From contig JAKPEO010000030.1 in NCBI GenBank assembly GCA_029551925.1, positions 1 through 64,000 of the forward strand: 64,000 nt of DNA, in the 5' to 3' direction. The notes below the pieces were generated by a model. The model made no database searches and was not told where the DNA came from. It worked only from the letters and a program-made list of their open reading frames with translations. The DNA comes from a bacterium. Lineage in GTDB: Bacteria; JAGOBX01. Shown here in pieces: positions 9,898-19,178 of the stretch. The first letter of the stretch is position 1, and every line of letters begins with the position of its first letter. Made by a program: the position numbers and the translations under genes.

Positions 9898-10779
9898 ATG
9901 AAAAAAATTATATTTTCGATAATAGCAGTATTATTATTAAATTTTTCTATTATCGCAGAAAACTCAAAAATTTGCGATAATGGTCATAAAAATCCTACGA
10001 ATGCTAAATTTTGCGTATTTTGCGGATTAAAATTATCTGATACTATATCCCCGGAAAAAAAAGCAGAACCGCCAAAAATCAAACCTGAACCGGCTTCAAA
10101 AGCCGCCGCGACGCTACCGAAAAAAATTATTTGCGATAACTGCGGAAAAGTATATACAGACCAAGCGCCGAAATTCTGCACTAATTGTGGCGAAAGATTA
10201 TCAAAAGATCGAAATATCGAGCAGCAGCCAGCGGTGCGACAACAGCAACAACAACGCCAGCAAAGCACTACAGCATCAACAGAAACCCCTGCAACAACAA
10301 CGGCAGCAGTTGAACAAGAAAAAACAATCAACACTCAACAAACTACAGAAAAAAAAGAAACTAACGCAGATATATCTGATAAAAAAACCGAGCAAGTAGC
10401 AGAAAAAAAACAAGAAGAAACAGAATATGAAAAACTACTAAAAAAAGGCGAAGAGGCATATATGGACAAATATTACCAAATTGCTTTAGAATATTTCAAG
10501 CAAGCGATAAAAATCAATCCGCAAGGATTAGACGCGCTTTACAATGCCGGTGTAATATCATATTATTTAAAAAATTACGCTGAATCTTCGGAATATTTTG
10601 AAAAAATCATATCTATTAATAATAAAGATTTAGACGCGCTGATATTTAACGGATTATCGCTTTATAAATTGGGCTTAAAGGAAGAAGCAAAAAACAATTT
10701 TAAAAAAATAATTTTATTAGCGGACAAAAATTCCGAACATTACCAAAAAGCTACGGAATTTTTCAATAAAATTCAATAA
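9898..10779 (+). CDS. Secreted double zinc-ribbon protein with Gln-rich linker and TPR domain
   Basis: A signal peptide (residues 1-20, ending SIIAE) is followed by two short zinc ribbons. The first runs from C26 (CDNGH then FCVFCG). The second lies near residues 78-98 (CDNCGK then FCTNCGE). A Pro/Lys-rich segment lies between them, and a low-complexity Gln/Thr/Ala/Lys stretch follows (~105-170, including a QQQQQ run). The C-terminus is two or three tetratricopeptide units (~177-285, [20 protein letters not shown]). Zinc ribbons behind a Sec signal are unusual, so the first segment may instead be a membrane anchor with a cytoplasmic body. The start is fixed by a strong GGAGGAG site. It is a likely scaffold protein of unknown role, co-transcribed with icd. 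Confidence 0.7.
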   Translation: MKKIIFSIIAVLLLNFSIIAENSKICDNGHKNPTNAKFCVFCGLKLSDTISPEKKAEPPKIKPEPASKAAATLPKKIICDNCGKVYTDQAPKFCTNCGERLSKDRNIEQQPAVRQQQQQRQQSTTASTETPATTTAAVEQEKTINTQQTTEKKETNADISDKKTEQVAEKKQEETEYEKLLKKGEEAYMDKYYQIALEYFKQAIKINPQGLDALYNAGVISYYLKNYAESSEYFEKIISINNKDLDALIFNGLSLYKLGLKEEAKNNFKKIILLADKNSEHYQKATEFFNKIQ

Positions 10780-10798
10780 ATTAAGGAGCAATATTGTT

Positions 10799-12043
10799 AT
10801 GGCAAACTATTCAAAACTCACGCCGCCGACTGAAGGCGAAAAAATTACGATACAAAACAAAAAATTACATATTCCGGATAATCCTATTATTCCATTTATT
10901 ACAGGCGATGGAATAGGTCCTGATATAATGAAAGCGACACGGCGTGTTGTTGATGCAAGCGTAGAAAAAGTATTCAAATCCAAGAAAAAAATTGTATGGT
11001 TTGAAATTTTTGCCGGAGAATTAGCGCAACAAAAATATGGAGAATTATTGCCGGAAGACACCTTAACAGCAATAAAAGAATATTATATTGCGTTAAAAGG
11101 ACCGCTTACTACTCCTGTTGGCGGCGGTTTTCGGTCGCTTAATGTTACACTGCGTCAAGTATTAGATTTATTCGCTTGCGTAAGACCTGTAAAATATATA
11201 AAAGGAGTGCCGTCTCCTGTCAAAAGACCAGAAGATATGGATGTAGTGATATTCAGAGAAAATACAGAAGATGTTTACGCCGGCATAGAATGGCAGCAAG
11301 GCAGTGCAGAAGCGAAAAAAGTAATAGACTTTATAAAAAAAGAATTCAATATAACAATTCGTGAAGATTCTGGCATCGGCATTAAACCAATAAGTATTTT
11401 TGCCACAAAAAGATTAATGCGCGCAGCATTAGATTATGCAATAAAATTAAATAGAAAAAGCATCACAATAGTGCATAAAGGCAATATTATGAAATATACA
11501 GAAGGTGCGTTCAGAGATTGGTGTTATGAAACAGCGCTTCAGGAATATCGCGATAAAGTATTAACAGAAAAAGAACTATCAGACAAATATAATGGCAAAG
11601 CGCCAGCTGGCAAAATTGTAATAAAAGACAGAATAGCTGATAGTATGCTGCAACAGATACTCACGCGCACTGCTGATTATGATGTTATTGTGCTACCTAA
11701 TCTCAATGGCGATTATTTAAGCGATGCTGCGGCGGCGCAAGTAGGCGGATTAGGATTAGCGCCCGGCGCTAATATCGGCGAATATATTGGATTATTTGAA
11801 GCTACGCACGGCACAGCGCCAAAATATGCAAATAAAGATGTAATCAATCCCGGCTCATTAATTTTATCTGCGTGCTTAATGCTTGAATATATGGAATGGA
11901 CTGAATGTTCAAATCTTATAAAAGCGGCAATTGAAAAAACAATATTACAAAAAACAGTGACATATGATTTAGCAAGATTATTAGATAATGCTACTGAAAT
12001 AGGGACTACTGCTTTTGCTGACGCTATTATAAAAAATTTATAA
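10799..12043 (+). CDS. icd: Isocitrate dehydrogenase (NADP+)
   Basis: This TCA-cycle enzyme converts isocitrate to 2-oxoglutarate and CO2. Visible landmarks include GDGIGPD near the N-terminus and the substrate loop RSLNVTLRQ, which has the Ser and Asn that bind isocitrate and the phosphorylatable Ser of the enteric enzyme. Further landmarks are [14 protein letters not shown], the metal-binding [10 protein letters not shown] region and HGTAPKYA. The Lys-Tyr in the last motif matches the NADP-specific bacterial type. At 414 aa it is the same length as the E. coli enzyme. An AAGGAG site precedes the ATG. It is followed after 20 bases by rubredoxin. No other TCA gene is nearby. Confidence 0.95.
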   Translation: MANYSKLTPPTEGEKITIQNKKLHIPDNPIIPFITGDGIGPDIMKATRRVVDASVEKVFKSKKKIVWFEIFAGELAQQKYGELLPEDTLTAIKEYYIALKGPLTTPVGGGFRSLNVTLRQVLDLFACVRPVKYIKGVPSPVKRPEDMDVVIFRENTEDVYAGIEWQQGSAEAKKVIDFIKKEFNITIREDSGIGIKPISIFATKRLMRAALDYAIKLNRKSITIVHKGNIMKYTEGAFRDWCYETALQEYRDKVLTEKELSDKYNGKAPAGKIVIKDRIADSMLQQILTRTADYDVIVLPNLNGDYLSDAAAAQVGGLGLAPGANIGEYIGLFEATHGTAPKYANKDVINPGSLILSACLMLEYMEWTECSNLIKAAIEKTILQKTVTYDLARLLDNATEIGTTAFADAIIKNL

Positions 12044-12063
12044 TTTTTTTTAGGAGGACTCTT

Positions 12064-12225
12064 ATGAAAAAATATGTATGCACCGCTTGCGGTTATATTT
12101 ATGATCCAGAAACAGGCGATCCAGATAGCGGAATTGCACCGGGCACAGCGTTTGAAGATATACCGGAAGATTGGTCTTGTCCATTATGCGGCGTAGGCAA
12201 AGATATGTTCGAACCGCAAGATTAA
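12064..12225 (+). CDS. Rubredoxin (53 aa)
   Basis: A complete 53-residue rubredoxin. It has two Cys-x2-Cys knuckles, CTACGY near residue 6 and CPLCGVGK near residue 39, that hold a single iron. The typical acidic middle ([10 protein letters not shown], then [10 protein letters not shown]) is present. Rubredoxins are small cytoplasmic electron carriers, commonly serving oxygen and superoxide reductases in anaerobes. An AGGAGG site lies 7 bases before the ATG. The gene is 20 bases downstream of icd and probably shares its transcript. The reductase partner is not in this window. Confidence 0.95.
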   Translation: MKKYVCTACGYIYDPETGDPDSGIAPGTAFEDIPEDWSCPLCGVGKDMFEPQD

Positions 12226-12670
12226 TAACTGATAAGCAAAATTAACAAAAATATAAAAAAGAAAAAAAAATTTTTCTTTTGGTTTCTTCGTCGGATCGTG
12301 GTATCCCTTCGTGTCTTTGTGTTTATTTTTTTAACACGAAGACTCAAAAATAAAATACGAAGAAGAAAAATGTTTTTATTCAACCGCTTGGTTGATTTTA
12401 CAAAGTAAAAAAGGGGATGTTTTTAAAAAATATATTTTGTTGATGTAAAATCGGCGACTACAATTTAGCGTCTTCACTCACGGCATTATCATTGTTTTCA
12501 TAGGATTTCGCGTAAAATACAGCATTTTTATGATTATAGTTATAAATTTTCGGGAATTTAGGATAAAAATAAATGTAAGTGAAATTATTTTTCTCTGCGG
12601 TTTTTGCGGTGAATTTTATTTTTTCACTGCAAAGACACTAAACTCGCAAAATTTTTAATTAACACAAAAA
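12226..12670. other. 445-bp non-coding region between convergent genes, with degenerate inverted repeats
   Basis: No plausible gene was found on either strand. The stretch holds an A/T palindrome (AAAAGAAAAA / TTTTTCTTTT, 12260-12280), a CTTCGTGT/ACACGAAG inverted repeat and a GCGGTGAA/TTCACTGC near-palindrome (12606-12630). The latter two have higher G+C than their surroundings and look like remnants of a dispersed repeat family. The position is a convergent 3' end, between rubredoxin (+) and the FecCD permease (-), where terminators would be expected. Confidence 0.6.
12271..12365. repeat. Degenerate palindromic repeat, copy 1
   Basis: It contains the 15-mer TTTTTCTTTTGGTTT (12271-12285) and the 15-mer GTGTTTATTTTTTTA (12319-12333), both found again at 57544-57575. 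It also contains an 8-bp inverted repeat, CTTCGTGT (12307-12314) with ACACGAAG (12334-12341). A second GAAG-containing segment follows (ACGAAGAAG). Function is unknown; it could act as a bidirectional terminator. Confidence 0.5.
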
Positions 12671-13669
12671 TCAGTTTTTGATTTTGTTATTGATATAAAT
12701 CAATGCTATCAAAAAGGGCGCGCCTATAAGAGAAGTTATTACTCCAACAGGTATAATACTTGGAAATACAATTAATCGCGCAATTGTAAAACACAAAGTA
12801 AGCGTGATTGCCCCTACTACTCCAGAAGCGATTAATGAAATTTTATGATTATAACCAAACAATAATTTTGCTATATGCGGGCAAATCAATCCAATAAAAC
12901 CAATAGGTCCGCAAAATGCAACAACTAACGAAACTAATAGAGTATTTATTATTAACATTAAAATTTTAAATTTAACCACATTCAAGCCGCGCGATCGCGA
13001 TACTTCGTCATTTGTTATTGATATTAAATTCAAATCTTCACGAAAATAATAAATTCCTAAAAAAGCGCAAAAAACTACCGCTCCAAAAATTAAAGCATCA
13101 TTTAACCGCATTTCTTCTATTGTGCCTATTAACCATCGCTGTATCCTAAATGTTTCATTAAAATTACTCATATAAAAAAATAATAATATCAACGCTGAAA
13201 AAAATAAATTCAAGGCAATGCCGGTCAACAGCAAACTAAAATTATTAAATGTTTTGCTAAATGACGAGAAAAAAAACAACAGCATTAAAGTCAATATTCC
13301 GCCGAAAAAAGCGAAAATTCCGATATTTGAAAAAAAAGCAAAATTAAAAATAATATTGAATTTTATTGAGATAACAGCGGCGACAGCAGCGCCTGACGAT
13401 ACGCCTAATGTATAAGGCGACGCTAAATCATTTTGAAATATCGTTTGATACATCAAGCCGCACACAGCAAGCGCAAATCCAGTAAAAAAAGCCATCAATG
13501 TCTGTGGTAATCTAATATTATAAATAATTTCTTTTTGCTGTTCGGAAAAATCAAAAATTGAAAATATATATTGATTAGAATTATTAATAATTTTTCCGAT
13601 GAACGGCGATACAGATAAAACTAATATTGCCAAAAAAATTACAAAAAAAAACAATTTCAAATTTTTCAT
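12671..13669 (-). CDS. FecCD/BtuC-family ABC transporter permease
   Basis: This is a polytopic membrane protein with about nine or ten hydrophobic helices. It carries family signatures such as LPQTLMAFFTGFALAVCGLMYQ near the start, LGVSSGAAVAA (~105) and GPIGFIGLICPH (~265), the last being the loop that contacts the ATPase. The family imports iron-siderophores, heme or cobalamin. The start at 13669 (MKNLKLFFF) is preferred over an upstream in-frame ATG because that would add a polar extension overlapping the preceding gene. No cognate ATPase or binding-protein gene is adjacent: the next 445 bases are non-coding. It is the last gene of the operon and looks orphaned. Confidence 0.85.
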   Translation of the reverse strand: MKNLKLFFFVIFLAILVLSVSPFIGKIINNSNQYIFSIFDFSEQQKEIIYNIRLPQTLMAFFTGFALAVCGLMYQTIFQNDLASPYTLGVSSGAAVAAVISIKFNIIFNFAFFSNIGIFAFFGGILTLMLLFFFSSFSKTFNNFSLLLTGIALNLFFSALILLFFYMSNFNETFRIQRWLIGTIEEMRLNDALIFGAVVFCAFLGIYYFREDLNLISITNDEVSRSRGLNVVKFKILMLIINTLLVSLVVAFCGPIGFIGLICPHIAKLLFGYNHKISLIASGVVGAITLTLCFTIARLIVFPSIIPVGVITSLIGAPFLIALIYINNKIKN

Positions 13670-13677
13670 ATTTTTTT

Positions 13678-14229
13678 CTAAATAATCTCGCTGCAAAATT
13701 CTTTGCGCTTGCAGCCGCCGCATTCTTTGCGTTCTGTTATACGCATAAATATTTCTATCATATTTTGAATTACATTTTTTTCGTCTGTCATAAAACCGAT
13801 TTCAAAATTGCGTTTGTATATGCTTTTAGCGCCGATGCCTGCGCCGGTAAGATTAGCGCTGCCTGTATAAGCAATCTTATCGTCAATAATCACGCATTTA
13901 AAATGCGTGCGCGGACATTTTGTCAAATAAAAATTTTTATTTTTATACAATTTTAATTTATGCAATTCATCAAGAAACGATTGCGACGGCTCTGACGAAA
14001 ATAATAATGACACATAAATATCATTATTGCATAATTCTTTGAAAATTTGAACTATCGAGATATATTCGCGATTTTTTTTTATAAAAATATTTTTGACATT
14101 TGCCGTTGCTATTAATACAGATTTTTCGGCGAGCAGCAAATGCTTATTAAAAATCTCTTGATAGATTTGTTCATTTACAAGAAGTTTATGCGCTGTCATT
14201 TGTAAAAAAAAATTAAAGATTGCTCTCAT
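13678..14229 (-). CDS. Single-HKD phospholipase D-like protein
   Basis: A short PLD-superfamily protein with one HKD motif (HFKCVIIDDK followed by TGSANLTGAG) and a C-terminal Cys cluster (CGGCKRKEFC). Single-HKD members usually act as dimers and include nucleases as well as uncharacterised enzymes. The start is uncertain. A long in-frame extension exists upstream but runs inside aroE. ATG 14229 overlaps the aroE end by 17 bases, and a second ATG is at 14199. The N-terminal segment reads as a helix (LLVNEQIYQEIF) before a beta-strand that probably opens the fold. The Cys cluster may bind a metal. Confidence 0.7.
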   Translation of the reverse strand: MRAIFNFFLQMTAHKLLVNEQIYQEIFNKHLLLAEKSVLIATANVKNIFIKKNREYISIVQIFKELCNNDIYVSLLFSSEPSQSFLDELHKLKLYKNKNFYLTKCPRTHFKCVIIDDKIAYTGSANLTGAGIGAKSIYKRNFEIGFMTDEKNVIQNMIEIFMRITERKECGGCKRKEFCSEII

Positions 14230-15091
14230 CAAAAAAATGACGAATATCAGAATATTTCGCCGTGTTGCCAGTCCATAAATAATGCTGCTGCAGCGCTTGA
14301 TAGATAAACATATCAATGCCAGTAATAATTTCAGCACCTGATTTTTCCGCATTTTTAAGCATAAGCGTTTTTTCTGGATTGTAAATAACATCAAAAAATA
14401 TTTTATTAATATATTCAGAATTAACCGCGTCAATAAGCGTCTCGTTAATTTTTGGATGCATACCAACTGATGTGGCATTTACAATTACATCATCTTCTTC
14501 TGTTACCGTATATTTTTTATTATCGAGTTTGAAGGTTTCTATATTATGAAATTTTATTTTATTTTTTATTTCAGCGACAAAATCGTCTAATTCTTTTGAT
14601 AAACCGGCGATTGTAATCTTATTTATTTTAAAATTAGCCATTAGCCCGTAAATTACAGCACGCGATGCGCCGCCGCAACCTAATACTACTAAATTTTTAT
14701 TATCTAAATTTATATTACGCACTTTAAAAGAATTTATCACACCGAACGCATCTGTATTATCGCCAATCAATTTTCCGTTTTCATTAATTATAGTATTAAC
14801 AGCGCCAATATTTTTTGCTAAATCAGCAATTTCATCTAAATATTGCATAACTTCTACTTTGAAAGGTATTGTTATGCTGACGCCGCGTAAATTATTGCTT
14901 CTCACAAAATCAATAGCCGGTTTCAAATCATAAATCTCAAATGATTGATAATAGTATGGCAATTTATAAATTTCAAATAAATGATTATGAATTAATGGCG
15001 AGAGCGAATGCGCTATTGGTCTTCCGAATATTGCGCATAGACGTTTATTAGCATAAATTTCTGGCAATTGCTGTTTTGTTTCGATGCTCAT
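14213..15091 (-). CDS. aroE: Shikimate dehydrogenase (NADP+)
   Basis: AroE reduces 3-dehydroshikimate to shikimate in aromatic amino-acid synthesis. Motifs seen are HSLSPLIHN near residue 28 (shikimate-binding serines), SITIPFK with the catalytic Lys near residue 78, NTDAFG with the catalytic Asp, GCGGASRAV (dinucleotide-binding loop) and a C-terminal GIDMFIYQALQQ. The length of 292 aa is normal. It starts within the last codons of kdsB (4-base overlap). Nothing else of the shikimate pathway is nearby, so its place here reflects operon packing rather than pathway grouping. Confidence 0.93.
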   Translation of the reverse strand: MSIETKQQLPEIYANKRLCAIFGRPIAHSLSPLIHNHLFEIYKLPYYYQSFEIYDLKPAIDFVRSNNLRGVSITIPFKVEVMQYLDEIADLAKNIGAVNTIINENGKLIGDNTDAFGVINSFKVRNINLDNKNLVVLGCGGASRAVIYGLMANFKINKITIAGLSKELDDFVAEIKNKIKFHNIETFKLDNKKYTVTEEDDVIVNATSVGMHPKINETLIDAVNSEYINKIFFDVIYNPEKTLMLKNAEKSGAEIITGIDMFIYQALQQHYLWTGNTAKYSDIRHFFDESNL

Positions 15092-15822
15092 AATATATTC
15101 TTTAACTTTTCCAAATCTTCCGGAGTATCTAATCCGATAGTGTCAAATTCAGTTAATGCTATACTTATTTTACAGCCGTTTTCAAGTAATCGCAATTGTT
15201 CTAATTTTTCTGTTTGTTCTAATTTACTCGCTGGTAATTTTGTGAAATTTAGTAATATTTCTTTTTTAAAAACATACACGCCTATATGTTTAAGATAATT
15301 ATCAATATTTATTTCGGTATCGCGCGGATATGGGATAATACTACGCGAAAAATACAGTGCTTCAAAATTTTTATTAATTACAACTTTCACGCAATTCGGA
15401 TTTTTTATATCTTCAATTTTTGAAAATTTAACCGCTAATGTCGAAACATCAGAATCATTTTGAATTAATGAATTTATCGCTTTATCAACTTCTGTATGTT
15501 TAAGCAGCGGCTCGTCGCCCTGAACATTAACAACAATATCATAGTCATTATATTCAGATTGCGCTATTATATATGCAATTCTATCAGTGCCTGACGCGCA
15601 AGTTTCAGGTGTCATCACAGCGGCGCCGCCAAAGGTCCTTACTTCATCAGATATTCGGCTGTCATCAGTCGCTACAATTACCTTGTCAATAATTTTTGAT
15701 TGACATATATTTGAATAAACATATTCTATTATTGTTTTATTTTTTATTTTAATTAATGGTTTGGCTTGCAGCCGCGTAGAGCCGTAGCGCGCAGGTATAA
15801 CAGCAATTATTTTTTTTTTCAT
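15088..15822 (-). CDS. kdsB: 3-deoxy-manno-octulosonate cytidylyltransferase (CMP-Kdo synthetase)
   Basis: KdsB activates Kdo as CMP-Kdo for transfer to lipid A. It is therefore direct evidence for LPS and an outer membrane. The sequence shows the nucleotide-binding start PARYGSTRLQAKPL, CASGTDRIA near residue 80 and NVQGDEPL near residue 97. The length of 244 aa is standard. It lies 6 bases behind a small unknown gene and overlaps aroE by 4 bases. The other Kdo genes (kdsA, kdsC, waaA) are outside the window. Confidence 0.94.
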   Translation of the reverse strand: MKKKIIAVIPARYGSTRLQAKPLIKIKNKTIIEYVYSNICQSKIIDKVIVATDDSRISDEVRTFGGAAVMTPETCASGTDRIAYIIAQSEYNDYDIVVNVQGDEPLLKHTEVDKAINSLIQNDSDVSTLAVKFSKIEDIKNPNCVKVVINKNFEALYFSRSIIPYPRDTEINIDNYLKHIGVYVFKKEILLNFTKLPASKLEQTEKLEQLRLLENGCKISIALTEFDTIGLDTPEDLEKLKNIL

Positions 15823-15828
15823 AATTCA

Positions 15829-16203
15829 TCATCCGTAAAATTTTATCAATAACTCTGTCTCGCTGCCGAATTTATTCACTTGTTGAACAACATAATCTCT
15901 ACCTTTAAATCGCACCACATCTTGAACTTTCAAGCCCAAATCTTCTTTTAATATCAATTTTACCAGATTTTCTTTGATATTGTAAGAATCTTTAATTATA
16001 TTCGGCGGAAAATCTTCTGGTATTGGTTTGTTTTGAACTTCTATCAAAATCCTGTTAATATTATGTTCTGAAAAACCGTCTGCTTTTAATTCCTGTTTTA
16101 TAGTTTCAGCTGATTTGCCTTTCTGATATTCTTCTCTTTTTACTTCTATTGCGCCTAATAATATATTGCGCATCGAGCCAGCCATCATTGTTGGTATTCC
16201 CAT
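15829..16203 (-). CDS. Unrecognised 124-aa protein downstream of cheD
   Basis: I do not recognise this family. The predicted protein has no signal peptide or membrane helix. An N-terminal Met-rich segment (MGIPTMMAGSMRN) precedes a charged helical region (~18-58, with QELKADGFSEHNINRIL, which resembles a UBA/CUE-like three-helix pattern). A C-terminal ~45-residue part looks like a small beta-barrel (VQDVVRFKGRDYVVQQVNK). A GGGGTGA ribosome site sits 8 bases before the ATG, so it is a real gene. It may have its own promoter, since 137 bases separate it from cheD. It is followed 6 bases later by kdsB. Confidence 0.65.
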   Translation of the reverse strand: MGIPTMMAGSMRNILLGAIEVKREEYQKGKSAETIKQELKADGFSEHNINRILIEVQNKPIPEDFPPNIIKDSYNIKENLVKLILKEDLGLKVQDVVRFKGRDYVVQQVNKFGSETELLIKFYG

Positions 16204-16282
16204 AAAATTTCACCCCGTTTTTATGATGTTCGTATATATATTTTTTTAAGCCATAAATTTGTTTTATATCTTTTTTGAAATA

Positions 16283-16310
16283 ATATTATAATCAAAAGCA
16301 AAAAAATCAA
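16283..16310 (-). promoter_or_regulatory. Candidate promoter for the 124-aa gene, kdsB and aroE
   Basis: On the minus strand, TTGATT (16310-16305), a 16-base spacer and TAATAT (16288-16283). It lies in the only sizeable gap between cheD and the genes after it. Confidence 0.3.
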
Positions 16311-16340
16311 TAAAAAGGTGTTGTAGGGACACTAAAAAAA

Positions 16341-16832
16341 TCACAGCCAATCTGTTCGCCGTAATTTTTCAACCTTTAATATTATACATTCGCCTGTAAA
16401 AGTATTAAATACTACTTTTCTGCCTAAATTGCCGCCTGTATCTTTTGATACTATTTTTATAGAATATTTTTTCAGCATCTTTTCCGCTATTTCAACATTC
16501 TTTTCGCCGATTTTTTCGTTATTACTATAAATTTCATTTATCGCTCCGCCAAATATCTGCGCTGTAAGATTTTCTTTTTCAGCGCCATTATCTAAAAGCA
16601 AATGTATTAATTTATAAATAGCGGGAAAACCATAGACCGCTGTTCGTTCATTTTTATTAGGCGGCAGCGGCAATCTATAATGATTCATCCCGCCAATTTT
16701 TTGTTTGGTGTCATATAACGCTACGCTTACGCACGAGCCCAATACAGTAGTTATTAATGTCGGCTCTTTGGCAAAATAAATATAGCCCGGCTGCAATGTA
16801 TAATTTGCTAATTGTATTTCATTTTCAGCCAT
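16341..16832 (-). CDS. cheD: Chemoreceptor glutamine deamidase CheD
   Basis: CheD deamidates receptor glutamines and, in Bacillus and Thermotoga, interacts with CheC. The catalytic Cys34 (LGSCVSVALYD) and His51 (GGMNHYRLP) are both present, as is the downstream FGGA motif. The length of 163 aa is typical. It starts 10 bases after the cheA stop and is the last clearly chemotactic gene of the operon. No cheC is visible in the window. Confidence 0.93.
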   Translation of the reverse strand: MAENEIQLANYTLQPGYIYFAKEPTLITTVLGSCVSVALYDTKQKIGGMNHYRLPLPPNKNERTAVYGFPAIYKLIHLLLDNGAEKENLTAQIFGGAINEIYSNNEKIGEKNVEIAEKMLKKYSIKIVSKDTGGNLGRKVVFNTFTGECIILKVEKLRRTDWL

Positions 16833-16842
16833 TGTATTTATC

Positions 16843-19158
16843 CTACTCCTTTACTTTCAAATATTCTTCTATTACTTCATTCGGTTCTATAATCAAGCCG
16901 ATTGTGCCGTCTCCTAATATTGTTCCTGCTTTTACTCCGCAAATATTAGATATACTGTCAGTTAAATTTTTGGTTACTATTTTTTGTTTATACAAAATTT
17001 CATCTACAATAAGCGCATAATATTGATTTTCATATTCTAATATTAGCGCGGTAAAATTTTCAAGCGATTCTTTCGGTATTTTATAAAATTCCGATAAATC
17101 TATTAATGGCACCGTCTTATTTTCAAACACTATAAATTTTCCTTTATTTTCTGCAACATTCTTTATATCGTTAATTTCACAAATCAATGTATGCTTGATT
17201 TTTTTTATTGGAAATATCAAATGCGAATTACCGCATTTTACAATCAATCCGTCAATAATAGAAGTTGATAGCGGCAAAATAATTTCAAATTTTGTGCCAA
17301 GCCCTTCGCTTGTTTCAATTTCTATTCTACCGCCTAAACTCATAACTGTTTTTTTTACTACATCCATACCTACACCGCGGCCTGATATTTCTGTGACTTG
17401 CTCTGCTGTCGAAAAGCCCGGTTGAAATATTAAATTATATATCTGCATATCTGTTAATTCATCTTTTTCGCTAATCAGTTTATTCTTTAACGCTTTCTCT
17501 AAAATCTTTTTTTTATTCAAGCCAGCGCCGTCATCGCGAATACTGATCACTACATTATCGCCGCGATTTTCCGCTTTTATTTCTATTATTCCAACTTCAT
17601 TTTTGCCTTTTGCTTTGCGTTCTTCTGTTTTTTCTATTCCATGGTCCATAGAGTTTCTCACTGTATGCATTAGCGGCGAATATATTTCTTCTATCACAAT
17701 TTTATCTAATTCTATTTCTGCGCCTATTGTGGTAAACTCTACTTTTTTACCTGATTTTTTTATTAAATCGCGCACTTGTCTTTTTAGTTTGTCATAAACA
17801 TTTTTTATCGGAAACATCCGCATCTTTAAAATACTTAATTGCAATTGATCGCTTATCATTTCCAAATAATTTATCTTTTCATCTATATCTCTATCCTGCA
17901 TATCTTTCAATCTTTTCGACTGCTTCAATAATGAAATAGAAATAATTAATTCGCCTAACATTTCATATACTTTATCAATTTTTTCAACTGCTACTCTAAT
18001 AGTATCAGATTGTAAAACACTTGACGACGCAGTATTTTGCGGCTGCTGTGTTTCTTCATCTTTTGGTTTTTCTTCTTTTTGTATCTCTTCTTTTTTCTGT
18101 ATCTGCTGCGGCTGGTCAATTTTTTCCGATGGTTGTTCCGATGATTTTGGTTTTATCACTGGTTCATCTTTTACCGAAGGCTCGTCGCCTATTAAAATTT
18201 TATTTATTTTTTCTAAATAATCTTTGATATATACTTTATTTATTTGTTCTGTTATTTTCTCCCCTTTTAATATCTGCACGCGCAGCAGCATATTTCTAAA
18301 TAATTTTTTGACACAATCTATTACTTCTAACAAAACACTTACAATACTATCATTAACATTCAATTCATTATTACGACATCTGTCTAACAATGATTCAGCA
18401 AAATGCGTTAAGGTCACTACTTCAATTAAATTCAAAAAGCCAGACGAGCCCTTGATTGAATGTATATATCTAAATAAAGAATTTATCACTTCCTTATCAT
18501 TATGATTTTCTTCAAGTTTTAATAATGCCTCTTCGCTAAATTGCAGTAATTCTGTAAGTTCAACATAAAAATCATCTACTATTATGCTAATGTCATTATA
18601 ATGTTCTTTTAGATATTCAAATGTTCCGTCAAGTTCATTTATATTACTCGGCAATTCTAATGCATATTTTTTTTTCTCGGTTTTTTCCTGTTTTTTATCC
18701 GTTATTGTAGTTTGTTTTATTTCAATTGTTTTGGTTTCGATTTCTGTTAAAAATGTATTTGTTTCTAAATTATAAGTTTGCGGTTTTAATATTAAATTAG
18801 ATAGATAGTTTAATGATTCTTTTAAATCATTTGGAATTTCGCCGCTCGCCCAAAAAAATTCAAGCGCTTCATTCAAAAATTCTTGAAAATTCAAGATATA
18901 AGACATTCCCAACTTATAACTCAAATTTTCAAATAGTATCGCATTTGTCATTTTATCTATTGCTCGAAACTTTTCTGAAATTTCAGAAAAATCATAATCT
19001 TCAAATATCTGGGCTATTTCAAGAGAGAGTATTCCTATTTCGCTCAATACCTTAAAATCTTCATCTTTAAAATCATTAGAAATAAAGATTAAATTCAATT
19101 TATCTAATTGTTCAATTACAGTTTCTTTTAATGCTTCTATCTCTTTTTTTGTAGGCAT
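16843..19158 (-). CDS. cheA: Chemotaxis histidine kinase CheA with extra N-terminal domain
   Basis: CheA is the receptor-coupled kinase. The phosphorylated His233 lies in an HPt domain (YIHSIKGSSGF). This HPt starts near residue 170 rather than at the N-terminus, because an additional ~150-residue helical domain precedes it. After the HPt comes a short Pro/Gln/Glu/Lys linker (~330-375) with no room for a normal P2 CheY-docking domain. The dimerisation helices (~380-440), the ATPase domain (MHTVRNSMDHGIE, DDGAGL, GRGVGMDVVKK) and a CheW-like regulatory domain (~635-770) follow. The first domain is not recognised; its length and helical pattern could be a second, inactive HPt-like bundle. The gene sits between cheB and cheD. 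Confidence 0.94.
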   Translation of the reverse strand: MPTKKEIEALKETVIEQLDKLNLIFISNDFKDEDFKVLSEIGILSLEIAQIFEDYDFSEISEKFRAIDKMTNAILFENLSYKLGMSYILNFQEFLNEALEFFWASGEIPNDLKESLNYLSNLILKPQTYNLETNTFLTEIETKTIEIKQTTITDKKQEKTEKKKYALELPSNINELDGTFEYLKEHYNDISIIVDDFYVELTELLQFSEEALLKLEENHNDKEVINSLFRYIHSIKGSSGFLNLIEVVTLTHFAESLLDRCRNNELNVNDSIVSVLLEVIDCVKKLFRNMLLRVQILKGEKITEQINKVYIKDYLEKINKILIGDEPSVKDEPVIKPKSSEQPSEKIDQPQQIQKKEEIQKEEKPKDEETQQPQNTASSSVLQSDTIRVAVEKIDKVYEMLGELIISISLLKQSKRLKDMQDRDIDEKINYLEMISDQLQLSILKMRMFPIKNVYDKLKRQVRDLIKKSGKKVEFTTIGAEIELDKIVIEEIYSPLMHTVRNSMDHGIEKTEERKAKGKNEVGIIEIKAENRGDNVVISIRDDGAGLNKKKILEKALKNKLISEKDELTDMQIYNLIFQPGFSTAEQVTEISGRGVGMDVVKKTVMSLGGRIEIETSEGLGTKFEIILPLSTSIIDGLIVKCGNSHLIFPIKKIKHTLICEINDIKNVAENKGKFIVFENKTVPLIDLSEFYKIPKESLENFTALILEYENQYYALIVDEILYKQKIVTKNLTDSISNICGVKAGTILGDGTIGLIIEPNEVIEEYLKVKE

Positions 19159-19178
19159 AATTTTTTCCGCTATAATTT

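Noticed and set aside
14230-14478. Long N-terminal extension of the single-HKD PLD gene
   Set aside because: It lies entirely inside aroE in another frame and has no ribosome site or sensible composition.
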